From Streptomyces glomeratus (GTDB lineage Bacteria > Actinomycetota > Actinomycetes > Streptomycetales > Streptomycetaceae), in contig NZ_JAKEEB010000015.1 in NCBI RefSeq assembly GCF_021462825.1, positions 62,001-126,000 on the forward strand: 64,000 nucleotides of DNA. Reading direction: 5' to 3'. Within the stretch, counting starts at the first letter, position 1. Each line of letters opens with the position of its first letter. The notes beneath the pieces were generated by a model that saw nothing but the letters and a program-made list of their open reading frames with translations, was not told the DNA's origin and did not search any database. The position numbers and the translations under genes were made by a program. Positions 16,061-26,407 of this stretch are shown piece after piece.

Positions 16061-16759
16061 TCAGCTCGACCCGGGCGAGGTCCCGGCGTTCAGCATTCCG
16101 CCGATGGCGGCGGCCACGTCTGCGGGATGCGAGACCGGCGAGAGATGACTGGAGGGGAGCTCGGTCACCGTGGCGTTCGCCCGTTGGGCGAACCACCGCT
16201 GAAGCCCGGGATCGAGAATCCGGTCGTCCACGGAGACGACGTAGGCGCACGGCAGGTCACGCCATGCGCCGCGTCCCGACGGACTCGAGAAGCAAGCGGG
16301 GTGCGTGGGCCTCTGGACTGCCGCCAGGACCCGGGTCGTCGTCGCCGGAACATCGGCCGCGAGCGCATCCCTGAACAGATCGGGGTCCAGAGTCGACCAG
16401 CCGTCCGCGCCGAACCGGATCGCCGAGCGGCCCTCGGCCGCCGCGCCGCGACCGGTCAGCGTCCGGAGCGACTCCGACTCGTCGGGTGCATAGGCCGCGA
16501 CGAATACCAGTGCGGTGACCTGAGAGTTGTCGCGGGCGGCCCCGGATATCACCATGCCGCCGTAGGAGTGCCCCACCAGCGTCACCGGCTCGTCGAACGT
16601 CGCGATCTGTCGTCGTGTCCAGGCGATGTCCTCGTCCAGTGAGGTCAGCGGCAGCTGGACGGCCAGCACACGATGTCCGTCGTCATGGAGGGCGGCGATG
16701 ACCGCCTGCCAGACCGACCCGTCACTCCAGGCTCCGTGCACCAGCACGACGTTCGCCAT
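16061..16759 (-). CDS. Alpha/beta hydrolase
   Basis: A 232-residue serine hydrolase of the EstC/salicylate-esterase-like type. The oxyanion motif is VLVHGAWSDGSVW (5-17), the nucleophile elbow GHSYGG (about 67-72), the acid probably in VVSVDDRILDP, and the His in LPSSHLSPVSHP. ATG 16759 has TTGGAGA 6 nt upstream and begins directly at the conserved MANVVLVHG; an in-frame ATG at 16828 adds 23 unlike residues. It stands alone, convergent with the M1 peptidase. Confidence 0.88.
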   Translation of the reverse strand: MANVVLVHGAWSDGSVWQAVIAALHDDGHRVLAVQLPLTSLDEDIAWTRRQIATFDEPVTLVGHSYGGMVISGAARDNSQVTALVFVAAYAPDESESLRTLTGRGAAAEGRSAIRFGADGWSTLDPDLFRDALAADVPATTTRVLAAVQRPTHPACFSSPSGRGAWRDLPCAYVVSVDDRILDPGLQRWFAQRANATVTELPSSHLSPVSHPADVAAAIGGMLNAGTSPGSS

Positions 16760-16853
16760 TGCCGTCTCCAAGTCCCGTGATCCGCGATGCGACATCAGAC
16801 CGCGATCACATGACTCTTGTCGACGCAATAAGGCGGGATACGAGGAGAGTTGA

Positions 16854-16895
16854 CCGGCCGCCCCGCACGGGGGTGGTGCTCGCCGGGGCGGCCGG
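16854..16895 (-). terminator. Hairpin terminator after the AMIN-like gene
   Basis: CCGGCCGCCCC and GGGGCGGCCGG pair over 11 bp, 11 nt beyond the stop of the minus-strand gene at 16907-17491. Confidence 0.7.
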
Positions 16896-16906
16896 TGCCG
16901 GTGAAC

Positions 16907-17491
16907 TCACCAGGTGTGCGCCACGTCCACGACCAAGTGGTCCGGCAGCCTCAGCACCCGGAACGGCAGTCGCGCCCGTACCCCGAGCCCGACCTGGGTG
17001 ATGCCCTCGAAGCTGGAGCCGAACTTGGCGTCCCGGAAGGTTCGGTAGCCCTTCAGGTCGACACCGGGCAGGGCCTTGCCGGCCCGTCCGGGGTAGGTGG
17101 GGTCGCCGGTCTCCGGGTTGTACGCAGACGCGTGGACCCGGACCTCCAGGATCGCCCCTCCGGAAACCGGGATCTTCCTGCCGGACGGGTCCTGGATGAA
17201 AGCGCGGACGTAGCGGACGTCATAGGCGAGCGGACCGGTGCCCGACCCCGGAACGTCGAACACGATGCGGTCGTAGCACTCGTGCCGCCCGGTCCGGATG
17301 TTCGTCAGGGATCGCGGCGCGTCCTGGGCGTCCGACCCGGTCTTCGGCAGGCTGCCCCAGCCGGTCGCGCAGGCGGTCGCGGCGGTCCGGGCGGCCCCCG
17401 TGCCGGCGGCGGACGCCGGGAGCGCCATCCCCAGGGATCCCGATGCGATCAGCACGGCCACCGCAGTGGCCGTCCAACGCCCCTTGTGCAT
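16907..17491 (-). CDS. Exported AMIN-like domain protein
   Basis: A 194-residue exported protein. The signal peptide (MHKGRWTATAVAVLIASGSLG...ASA) is followed by CATGWGSLPKTG and RTGRHECYDRIVFDVPG, the start of the AMIN-like domain common in Streptomyces secreted proteins. A beta-rich body ends in LRLPDHLVVDVAHTW. The two Cys probably form a disulphide. The family is thought to bind cell-wall or other surface ligands; no catalytic residues are evident. AAGGGGG lies 5 nt before ATG 17491. Confidence 0.8.
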   Translation of the reverse strand: MHKGRWTATAVAVLIASGSLGMALPASAAGTGAARTAATACATGWGSLPKTGSDAQDAPRSLTNIRTGRHECYDRIVFDVPGSGTGPLAYDVRYVRAFIQDPSGRKIPVSGGAILEVRVHASAYNPETGDPTYPGRAGKALPGVDLKGYRTFRDAKFGSSFEGITQVGLGVRARLPFRVLRLPDHLVVDVAHTW

Positions 17492-17584
17492 GATTTCCCC
17501 CTTGGTGTCGTGGTTCTCCCACCGTGTGTACAGACATGACACCTAGGGCGCTTGAATGGTTGCACGGCCACCACTCGGCGAAGG

Positions 17585-17620
17585 CGGGCACCGGCGACTC
17601 TCCTGAGCCGCCGGTGCCCG
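17585..17620 (-). terminator. Hairpin terminator after the UvrA-like gene
   Basis: CGGGCACCGGCG and CGCCGGTGCCCG form a perfect 12-bp stem with a 12-nt loop, 20 nt beyond the stop of the minus-strand gene at 17641. Confidence 0.75.
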
Positions 17621-17640
17621 ACCTGTCCGCCAGGGCCGGG

Positions 17641-20028
<2,388 letters not shown>

Positions 20029-20206
20029 CGTCTCCCTCCGTTGGGCGGGGCCGCCTTGGCGGTCTCCGTCGGCGTCCCCCGACTCGATCTGACCTCTTTT
20101 GAGCGGAATGCCCGGTTCTGCTTGGTCGGTGCGGTCGCGGTAACCGTACGCCGTCCGCCTGATCGGCGGTGCCGGGCCGGGTGACGCTGGGCACCCGGCC
20201 GAGGCG

Positions 20207-20320
20207 TCAGACCAGCCAGCGGCCGTCGCGCATCAGCTCGCGGCCGGACATCTCGTTCACCTCGCGCCAAGCCTGGATACGGCGCGGGAAGATGCGGAAC
20301 CAGCGGTACGGCGTCGCCTG
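20207..20320 (-). pseudogene. Pyridoxamine 5'-phosphate oxidase-family remnant (C-terminus)
   Basis: The minus frame ends in PRRIQAWREVNEMSGRELMR, a close match to the C-terminal end of flavin-binding pyridoxamine-phosphate-oxidase-fold proteins (RIQAWREVNELAGRxLMRDGxWL). Only about 35 residues are recognisable; upstream sequence in the same frame is unrelated. It is therefore a 3' stub left by deletion. Confidence 0.6.
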
Positions 20321-20920
20321 CGTCCCGCGGGTCGAAGCCGGTGCGGGCGGCGAACCGGTCACCGACGGCAACGGGAACGCCGCCTTGCAGTATCCGGCGG
20401 GCTGGGTGTCGTCGGACCCCAACTATCCACCCTGTACTTCTGCGCGGACGTTCCCGGACTGGCCCGCCGCAACCTCTATCTCGACCGGCTGGAGAACACC
20501 GCGCTGATGCGGCAGATCAGCACCGCCATCGAGACGTTCCGCGACGAGTTGCCCAGGCAGCGCCCGCCGAGGGCTTTCCCGCACTGACCCGGAGCCGGGC
20601 ACGGTGCCAAGGCGAGAGGCCGCGGATGGCCGGGTCCGCCAGGCCGAGCGGAGGAGGCCGACGCCGTCGCGGATGGACGCGCCGGCCGACGAACCCGGCT
20701 TCGCCGCGCTGGGGGTCGGGAAGGTAGCGCTGCACGACCGGAGCACCGAGTCCCGGCACGCCGAAGGGCGGGCCCGTGCTGCGGTCGGAGCGCAGCCGGT
20801 CGCGCTCGGCCACCCACCATACGGAACAGACGGGTGCCCGGCGGCAGTTGCCGACATGGGGCGGGCCGCCCTGCACCCCCGCCACGCCGGGTGCCGGATG
20901 TGCAGGGCGCAACCGCTCGG
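20321..20920. other. Intergenic debris without a supportable gene
   Basis: A 600-nt stretch between two gene remnants. On the plus strand an open frame without a start reads LYFCADVPGLARRNLYLDRL and ends at TGA 20585-20587; it has protein-like composition and may be the tail of another lost gene, but I cannot name it. Other frames look non-coding. Confidence 0.4.
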
Positions 20921-21218
20921 TCAATCGAGGGTGTCGGGGTCCGGGCCGGTGTGCAGGCCGCGGTCGAGTGCGGCGATGGCGGTCATCTCGTCGTCGGACA
21001 GCGTGAAACCGAAGACGTCGATGTTCTCGCGGATACGGGCGGCGGCGACGGACCTGGGGATCACGACGTTGCCCAGCTGAAGGTGCCGGCGCAACACGAC
21101 CTGGGCCGGCGACTTCCCGTGCCGCTGCGCGAGGGCCGTGATCGCCTCCTCGCCGAGGACGGCGCCCTGCGCCGGCGGGCTCCATGGCTCGGTGACGATG
21201 CCCAGCGGCTGCTGGAGG
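20921..21218 (-). pseudogene. Aldo/keto reductase remnant (C-terminal third)
   Basis: Reading leftward from 21206, the frame gives LQQPLGIVTEPWSPPAQG, then AVLGEEAITALAQRHGKSPA, LRRHLQLGNVVIPRS and RIRENIDVFGFTLSDDEM, ending at TGA 20921-20923. This is the conserved C-terminal third of an aldo/keto reductase (NADPH-binding LGNVVIPxSV and RIRENIDVF). The N-terminal two thirds, with the catalytic Tyr and Lys, are missing: the fragment begins directly at the stop codon of the GlcG-like gene, so a deletion or insertion joined the two. No start codon remains. Confidence 0.85.
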
Positions 21219-21650
21219 TCAGCCGAGGTGGGCGAGTGCCGCGGTGGCGAAGGCGTGGTCCTGCTCGGGAGCCCCGCCTCCCACCCCGATGGCGCCGATG
21301 AGGCGGCCGTCGCGGTGGATGGGGAGGCCGCCGGCGATGAACAGCAGCGGCCGGTCCAGAGCGGTGGGCAGGCTGTGGAAGAGCCCGTCGGGCTTGACCG
21401 CGTCGACGAGGTCGGCAGTGGCGGTGTCGAGCTGGAGGGCGGTGTAGGCCTTACGAGTGCTGGTCTCGCCGGAGATCAGGAGGGCCTGGTCGTCACGGCG
21501 GAAGGCGAGCGGGTGGCCGCCGGCGTCCAGGACGGTGACGCTGGCCGCGACACCGGCGGCCTCGGCGGCGCGGCGGGCTGCCGAGACGAGGATCTCGGCC
21601 TCGGCGGTGGTCAGCGGGATGACTGCAGTGCGCGCACGGGTCGTGCTCAT
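21219..21650 (-). CDS. GlcG/HbpS-family heme-binding-like protein
   Basis: A 143-residue protein of the Haem_degrading (GlcG/HbpS, DUF336) family. ILVSAARRAAEAAGVAASVT, VLDAGGHPLAFRRDD, TSTRKAYTAL and the end GAIGVGGGAPEQDHAFATAA are all characteristic. HbpS-type members bind heme and sense redox stress outside the cell; this one lacks a signal peptide, like the cytoplasmic GlcG group. It lies 40 nt downstream of the MFS gene on the same strand, so the two form an operon. Its 3' end is fused to aldo/keto reductase debris. Confidence 0.85.
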   Translation of the reverse strand: MSTTRARTAVIPLTTAEAEILVSAARRAAEAAGVAASVTVLDAGGHPLAFRRDDQALLISGETSTRKAYTALQLDTATADLVDAVKPDGLFHSLPTALDRPLLFIAGGLPIHRDGRLIGAIGVGGGAPEQDHAFATAALAHLG

Positions 21651-21690
21651 CGTGGGTGACTCCCTTGGTACGTGTGGCGGGGGGAAAAGC

Positions 21691-22908
21691 TCAGCGGCCG
21701 AGTCCGGCGGGTGCCTGCCTGGCCCGCTCGGAAGCGGTGACCGCGCTGCCGGGGACCCGGGTGCGGGTGCGGCGGTCGAGGAAGGCGGCCAGGAAGGACA
21801 GCAGCAGGGCGGTGCCGGAGAGCAGGGCGCCGACCCAGTTCGGGGAGGTGTAGCCGAGTCCGGCGGCGATGACCATGCCGCCGAGCCAGGCCGCGAGGGC
21901 GTTGCCGAGGTTGAAGGCGCCGATGTTGGCGGCAGAGGCCAGGGTGGGGGCGGCGGAGGCCTGGTCGAGCACCCACTTCTGCAGCGGCGGCACGGTGGCG
22001 AAGCCCAGGGCACCGATCAGCGTCAGGGTGATCGCGGCCAGGACCTTGTTGTGGGCGGTCGCGGTGAACAGCAGCAGGGCCAGCGCCAGGGCACCCAGTG
22101 ACGTGAACAGCATCGGCATCAGGGCGCGGTCGGCGAAGCGGCCACCGATGAGGTTGCCGCAGAACATGCCGACGCCGAACAGCACCAGCAGCCAGGTGAC
22201 CGCGCCCTCGGTGTAACCGGCGACCTCGGTCATCATCGGTGTGATGTAGGTGATCGCGGCGAAGACACCGCCGTAACCGAGCACGGTCATCGCCGTGGCG
22301 AGCCAGACCTGCACATTGCGGAAAGCGGCGAACTCGTTGCGTATGTTGTCCGTCTCGGGCCTGCCCGTGTCGGGCACGAGCCGGGCCACGCCGAGGAAGC
22401 CGACGATGCCCAGCGAGGCGACGACCGCGAAGGTGACGCGCCAGCCGACGGCTTGCCCGACAAAGGTGCCGGCGGGGACACCGACGATGTTCGCGATCGT
22501 CAGCCCCATGAACATCAGGGAGATGGCCGAGGCCTTCTTCTCCGGGACGACGAGGTCGGCGGCGACGACGGAGCCGATGCCGAAGAACGCGCCGTGCGCG
22601 AGAGAGGCCACTACGCGGCCGATGAGCATGACGCCGAAGACGGGGGCCGCGGCGGACAGGGCGTTGCCGATGACGAAGAGCGTCATGAGGAACATGAGCA
22701 TCTTCTTGCGGGAGACCTTGGTGCCCAGCACGGTCAGCAGTGGGGCGCCCAGAACGACACCGAGCGCGTAGCCGGTCACCAGCCAGCCTGCGGTGGGGAT
22801 GGAGACGCCGAAGTCGTCTGCGACCTGGGGCAGCACGCCCATGATCACGAATTCGGTGGTGCCGATCCCGAAGGCCCCGATGGCCAGTGCCAGGAGCGCG
22901 AGAGGCAT
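21691..22908 (-). CDS. MFS transporter (DHA1, AraJ/YdhP type)
   Basis: A 405-residue 12-TM transporter. The N-terminus LLALAIGAFGIGTTEFVIMG and GRVVASLAHGAFFGIGSVVA are signatures of the AraJ/YdhP/Cmx-like DHA1 efflux group. The motif A-like loop is VLGTKVSRKKML. The first half ends near RNEFAAFRN (central loop), and the last 25 residues are an Arg-rich cytoplasmic tail. GGAAGGG lies just before ATG 22908. Homologues usually have a divergent MarR repressor; here that gene exists only as a broken copy (23042-23300), so the pump may have lost local control. Confidence 0.92.
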   Translation of the reverse strand: MPLALLALAIGAFGIGTTEFVIMGVLPQVADDFGVSIPTAGWLVTGYALGVVLGAPLLTVLGTKVSRKKMLMFLMTLFVIGNALSAAAPVFGVMLIGRVVASLAHGAFFGIGSVVAADLVVPEKKASAISLMFMGLTIANIVGVPAGTFVGQAVGWRVTFAVVASLGIVGFLGVARLVPDTGRPETDNIRNEFAAFRNVQVWLATAMTVLGYGGVFAAITYITPMMTEVAGYTEGAVTWLLVLFGVGMFCGNLIGGRFADRALMPMLFTSLGALALALLLFTATAHNKVLAAITLTLIGALGFATVPPLQKWVLDQASAAPTLASAANIGAFNLGNALAAWLGGMVIAAGLGYTSPNWVGALLSGTALLLSFLAAFLDRRTRTRVPGSAVTASERARQAPAGLGR

Positions 22909-22953
22909 GGGAAGCCCTTCCAGTTGTTGCGGGAGGCGTTTGCAAGCGGAGAC

Positions 22954-23025
22954 AATAGTTGCAGACGCGTGATAGACGCAAACGTCGTAAGTGGTGGTTC
23001 GTGGTTACAGGCGTATGCAACTATT
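22954..23025. promoter_or_regulatory. Inverted repeat in the MFS promoter region
   Basis: AATAGTTGCA (22954-22963) and TGCAACTATT (23016-23025) are perfect 10-bp inverted copies 52 nt apart. They lie between the MFS start and the degraded MarR gene, and each is placed like an operator half or a core promoter element for one direction. They are probably the former MarR operators. Confidence 0.5.
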
Positions 23026-23041
23026 TGGATGTGCCCCGCCG

Positions 23042-23300
23042 ATGAAGGAGGTCTTGACGACCGCCACCGACCCCGCCCTGACGGCCCTGGCCAACGGCTG
23101 GTGCGCCCTGTTCCTGCTGCACGACCGGATCGAGGCCGCTTGGAACGGGCCCTGCAGGCCGGGCACACCCTGAGTGCCCGCCGTCGTGCTGAGTCAGAGC
23201 GCCACCACGCGCCTGGTGACCCGCCTGAGGGCCGCGGTCTGCTGTCCCGCCGCCTGTGCCCCACCGGCCGCCGCGGTATCTACACGGAGGGCCGTTGAAT
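23042..23300 (+). pseudogene. MarR-family regulator, frameshifted and deleted
   Basis: From ATG 23042 the protein begins LTALANGWCALFLLHDRIEA, then the MarR sequence continues in a second frame (LERALQAGHTLSAR), a third (VLSQSATTRLVTRL) and back to the second (GRGLLSRRLCPTGRRGIY). These are recognisable pieces of a MarR winged-helix protein in the right order. The wing helix segment between SAR and VLSQ is deleted and at least three frame changes occur, so no functional protein can be made. It was the divergent regulator of the MFS pump. Confidence 0.75.
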
Positions 23301-23363
23301 CTCTCCCGTTCCCCGCGCCCGCCTCCGCATGGGAGCTCGCGGACGCCATCCCTTCGTCGCCGG

Positions 23364-23795
23364 TCAGCCGAGAGGCCGTTGGGAGTCGACCATCAGCTGG
23401 AGAAGGTCCCGGAGGTCACGTCGCTGGGCCTGGTCGAGGGCGGCCAGCGGATCGGTCGCGAAGCTCAGGCGTTCACGCAGGTCGTGGGCGGCCGCTCGGC
23501 CGGCCTCCGTGGCGGCGATGCGCTTGATCCGTCGGTCGGTGGGGTCCGGAACGCGTTCGACCAGGCCGCGGCTCTGGAGTCGGTCCACCAATGCGGTGAG
23601 GTTGGAGGGATCGGTGCCCAGGCGCTCGGCAATCCGTCGCATGGGCAGCGCTTCGTCCAGCGTGAGCAGCACCTTGACCTGTTGCGGCGTGAGGCCGTGG
23701 TGCGCCGAGGCGGTCTCGTACTCGCGGCTGTAGAGATCGGTGATCTTCGCGAAGAGGGCGACCACATCTGCGGTGAGCTGGTCCGGGGCGTTCAT
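23364..23795 (-). CDS. MarR-family transcriptional regulator
   Basis: A 143-residue winged-helix regulator. The dimerisation helix is ADVVALFAKITDLYSREYE, the recognition region MRRIAERLGTDPSNLTALVD, the wing RGLVERVPDPTDRRIKRIAA (the MarR DxRxxxxxLT-like signature), and a C-terminal dimer helix follows. It is divergent from an SDR gene across 173 nt, suggesting it represses that gene. Its start codon lies in the centre of a perfect 14-bp palindrome (23788-23801), and TAGACT ends 6 nt before the ATG with no ribosome binding site, so its mRNA may be leaderless. Confidence 0.9.
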   Translation of the reverse strand: MNAPDQLTADVVALFAKITDLYSREYETASAHHGLTPQQVKVLLTLDEALPMRRIAERLGTDPSNLTALVDRLQSRGLVERVPDPTDRRIKRIAATEAGRAAAHDLRERLSFATDPLAALDQAQRRDLRDLLQLMVDSQRPLG

Positions 23796-23823
23796 GAACG
23801 CAGTCTAGACCGACTGGAAGGGC

Positions 23824-23865
23824 ACCACCATGGTTGACAATGATGGTGGTACTCAATAACTATTG
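23824..23865 (+). promoter_or_regulatory. SDR promoter overlapped by two palindromes (MarR operator candidate)
   Basis: TTGACA (23834-23839), a 17-nt spacer and TAACTA (23857-23862) make a good housekeeping promoter pointing at the SDR gene. An inverted repeat ACCACCAT-N11-ATGGTGGT (23824-23831, 23843-23850) spans the -35, and CAATA-AC-TATTG (23854-23865) spans the -10. Binding of the divergent MarR protein to either would block transcription. Confidence 0.55.
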
Positions 23866-23968
23866 TGGACGTGCGGACGACTACCGCCGACTCGCGGCGG
23901 CACGGGCCACAGGTTCCGGCAGCGTCCCTCCTGCAGCAGAAACCCAGCACACCCAGGGAAAGGCCGTC

Positions 23969-24808
23969 ATGTCCTCCAAAGTCGTCCTCGTCACCGGCAC
24001 CTCCTCCGGCATCGGTCTCGCATCCGCCGTCGCCGCCGCCCGCGCGGGGTGGGCCACCGTCGCCACCCTCCGCGACCCGGAGCGGGCCGGCGCACTGCGC
24101 GAGGCCGCCGACCGGGCGGGGGTGTCGATCGATGTCCGGCAGCTCGACGTCACGGACCCGGACTCGGTGACCGCCGCATTGGACGGCGTCATCGCCGACT
24201 ACGGCCGGCTCGACGCGCTGATCAACAATGCCGGTGCGGGCCATGTCGGCACCATCGAGAACGAGACGGTCGAGGACGTACGCCGGGTGATGGAGGTCAA
24301 TTTCTTCGGCGTCGTGCAGACCACCAAGGCCGCGCTTCCGCACCTGCGCGCCTCCGGCGGCCGGCTGATCACCGTCACCTCGGTCGGCGGAGTCGTCGGC
24401 CAGCCCTTCAATGAGGCCTACTGTGCGGCCAAGTTCGCGGTCGAAGGCTTCATGGAGAGCCTTGCCCCGGTGGTCGGCAGGCTCGGAGTGGCCGTCTCCG
24501 TCGTCGAACCCGGCGCCGTCGCCACCGAGTTCGTCAACAACATCGACCTGGATCCGGCTCAGGTGATCGCCGCCGCCGGCGACTACGCGGAGCCGCTGCG
24601 GGGGTATGTGACCCGTACGCAGGGCCAGTTCGCGCATTCCGCGCAGACGCCCGAGCAGGTGGCGGACACCGTCATGGAAGCACTCACCGCAGAGCGGCCC
24701 GCGTTCCGGCTCCAGACCTCCGACTGGGCGCGCGCCTTCACCGGCACGAAGCTCGCCGACAACGACGGCTCCGCTGTCCTTGCGATCACCAGCGCATACC
24801 TGGGCTGA
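23969..24808 (+). CDS. SDR-family oxidoreductase
   Basis: A 279-residue classical SDR. The cofactor loop is VTGTSSGIG (about 8-16), NNAGAGHVG (about 89-97) follows, the catalytic Ser is in ITVTSVGGVVG, and the YCAAK motif supplies Tyr and Lys. The length and the FxMESL-APVV sequence after the YxxxK place it with the 17-beta-HSD-like/retinol-dehydrogenase-like SDRs that have an extended C-terminus. ATG 23969 is reached after AGGGAAAGG. It is probably controlled by the divergent MarR. Confidence 0.9.
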   Translation: MSSKVVLVTGTSSGIGLASAVAAARAGWATVATLRDPERAGALREAADRAGVSIDVRQLDVTDPDSVTAALDGVIADYGRLDALINNAGAGHVGTIENETVEDVRRVMEVNFFGVVQTTKAALPHLRASGGRLITVTSVGGVVGQPFNEAYCAAKFAVEGFMESLAPVVGRLGVAVSVVEPGAVATEFVNNIDLDPAQVIAAAGDYAEPLRGYVTRTQGQFAHSAQTPEQVADTVMEALTAERPAFRLQTSDWARAFTGTKLADNDGSAVLAITSAYLG

Positions 24809-24906
24809 CCGGGGCCCGTGCCGGACCGCCCGAACCGGAGGCAGGAGGCCGCCGTTCGTGTCGTGAAGCCTGGCGAAGCGGTCCTCGGAAGTTCCGAGCC
24901 CGGTCG

Positions 24907-25713
24907 TCAGCCCCGGGTGCCGACGAACAGACTCTGCACGCTACGACCGATCGAGCCCTGCTCGTCGTGAAGGGCCGCTTCGGCCATCCCCATCCCGTCG
25001 GCGTCGATGCTGGTCCGGGCGTCGAGGCAGACCCACTCACCCAGCGGGTGCCGGTGCAGGTGCACCGTGAGGTCGGGATTGATGAACACATGTGAGGCGA
25101 AGTCGAGCACGTGGCTGAGCCCATTGCCGGAGTCGGCCGCCACCAGGACCCGGTCCAGCGGCATGATCTTCTCGCCTTCCACCAAGGGCACGCGCATCCG
25201 CATCCAGCAGGTCGCCGGCCCTTGGCCGAGGAAGGAGCCCGCCGCGAAGCGGGTGTCCATGGCCGTGTGGTAGCCCACCTCCCACGGCACCGGGAAGAAC
25301 GGCTCGGAACGGGACCGCTCGGGGGCCGGGACGGTGAGAGATTCACTTGTCGGCGACACCGAACCGGGCGCGGTCCGGATGCGAAGTGCCGTGGCCCGCA
25401 TGACCTCGTCCCCTCCGTCAGGGGTCAGCGACGCTTCGACCAGCTCCACGCTGCGTCCTTCTCTCAGGATGCGGGTGGTCACCGAAAGCGGGCGGAGCGG
25501 CACCGGGCGGAGGATCTCGAAGGTGATGCGGGCCAGGCGCATGTCCTCTCGGGCGCCCGGGCGCAGCTGGACGGCCCGGCCGAGCAGCGCCGCCGGCGGC
25601 CCGGCGTGCTGGCTGTGCTCGTCCCAGGGGCCGCGGGTGTGGGCGGTGGGGACGAAACGCAGGTCCCCCACCTGTTGGAAGAACGCCTCGGCATCGCTGA
25701 CTGGCACGGCCAC
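24907..25713 (-). CDS. TesB-like acyl-CoA thioesterase family protein
   Basis: A 268-residue double-hotdog protein. The N-terminal half has TRGPWDEHSQHAGPPAALLG and RITFEILRPVPLRP, typical of actinobacterial thioesterase-family (TesB-like) proteins. The C-terminal half has SHVLDFASHVFINPDLTVHL and WVCLDARTSIDADGMGMAEA, the region with the active-site Asp and the conserved HR..EWV. The role is acyl-CoA hydrolysis or fatty-acyl binding in the cytoplasm. GTG 25713 has AAGGAG 9 nt upstream; a longer in-frame start at 25764 is less likely. It is divergent from a single-hotdog thioesterase. Confidence 0.82.
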   Translation of the reverse strand: MAVPVSDAEAFFQQVGDLRFVPTAHTRGPWDEHSQHAGPPAALLGRAVQLRPGAREDMRLARITFEILRPVPLRPLSVTTRILREGRSVELVEASLTPDGGDEVMRATALRIRTAPGSVSPTSESLTVPAPERSRSEPFFPVPWEVGYHTAMDTRFAAGSFLGQGPATCWMRMRVPLVEGEKIMPLDRVLVAADSGNGLSHVLDFASHVFINPDLTVHLHRHPLGEWVCLDARTSIDADGMGMAEAALHDEQGSIGRSVQSLFVGTRG

Positions 25714-25790
25714 CGTTCCCCGCTCCTTCCGGCTGATAGGCCGACAGGTTACTCGCTGGTTCACGAGTCTCGGGTCACATAGCCAGGACA

Positions 25791-25806
25791 GTTAACGATG
25801 ATTAAC
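25791..25806. promoter_or_regulatory. Inverted repeat between the two thioesterase genes
   Basis: GTTAA-CGATGA-TTAAC is an AT-rich perfect 5-bp inverted repeat in a GC-rich region, 35 nt before the plus-strand start, and so a candidate operator or core promoter for this divergent pair. Confidence 0.35.
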
Positions 25807-25840
25807 GTAACGCCGGAAACGGAGCGAGAGGAGGGAAGCG

Positions 25841-26278
25841 GTGGAGACCCAGACGGAAGTGACGTACCGCGGCACCGTCTACCCATGGCACTGCGACCAC
25901 ATGGGGCACATGAACGTGATGTGGTACGTCGGCAAGTTCGACGAGGCGACCTGGCAACTCTTCTCCGGCATCGGCATCACGCCCGACTACCTGCGTGACA
26001 CAGGGCATGGCATGGTCGCCGTCGACCAGCGGATCTCCTACCGCCGGGAGGTTCTGGCGGGGGACGTACTGGTGGTCCGTTCCGCGCTCCTCGAGGTACG
26101 GAGCAAGGTGATCCGTTTCTGTCATCGGATGGAGAACGCGGCAACGGGAGAAGTGGCCGCCCTCACCGTGCTGACCGGCGTCCACCTCGACACCACGACC
26201 CGGCGTTCGTGCCCTCTGCCCGAGGAACAACTCGCCCGCGCCAAGGCCAGGGTCACCGACCTCGACCCCGGCCTGTGA
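25841..26278 (+). CDS. 4HBT-type acyl-CoA thioesterase
   Basis: A 145-residue single hotdog domain. The family signature DHMGHMNVMWYVGKFDEATW (about 19-38) holds the catalytic Asp19 and the GHxNxxxY loop. The central helix is followed by strands DQRISYRREVLAGDVLVVRS and the tail LTGVHLDTTTRRSCPLPEE, normal for YbgC/4HBT proteins. GTG 25841 lies 5 nt after GAGGGAAG. The substrate is unknown; it is paired divergently with the TesB-like protein. Confidence 0.88.
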   Translation: METQTEVTYRGTVYPWHCDHMGHMNVMWYVGKFDEATWQLFSGIGITPDYLRDTGHGMVAVDQRISYRREVLAGDVLVVRSALLEVRSKVIRFCHRMENAATGEVAALTVLTGVHLDTTTRRSCPLPEEQLARAKARVTDLDPGL

Positions 26279-26407
26279 CCGTACGCCCCACGGGTGCAAC
26301 GGAGCCGGACACTCGGCGCGGATGGGGAGCCGTACGGGCCGTCGCGGCGTTAGGGGCGGCAGCATCGCGGGCACAGCAGAACTCATCGACCACCCGCAGG
26401 AGTCCGC

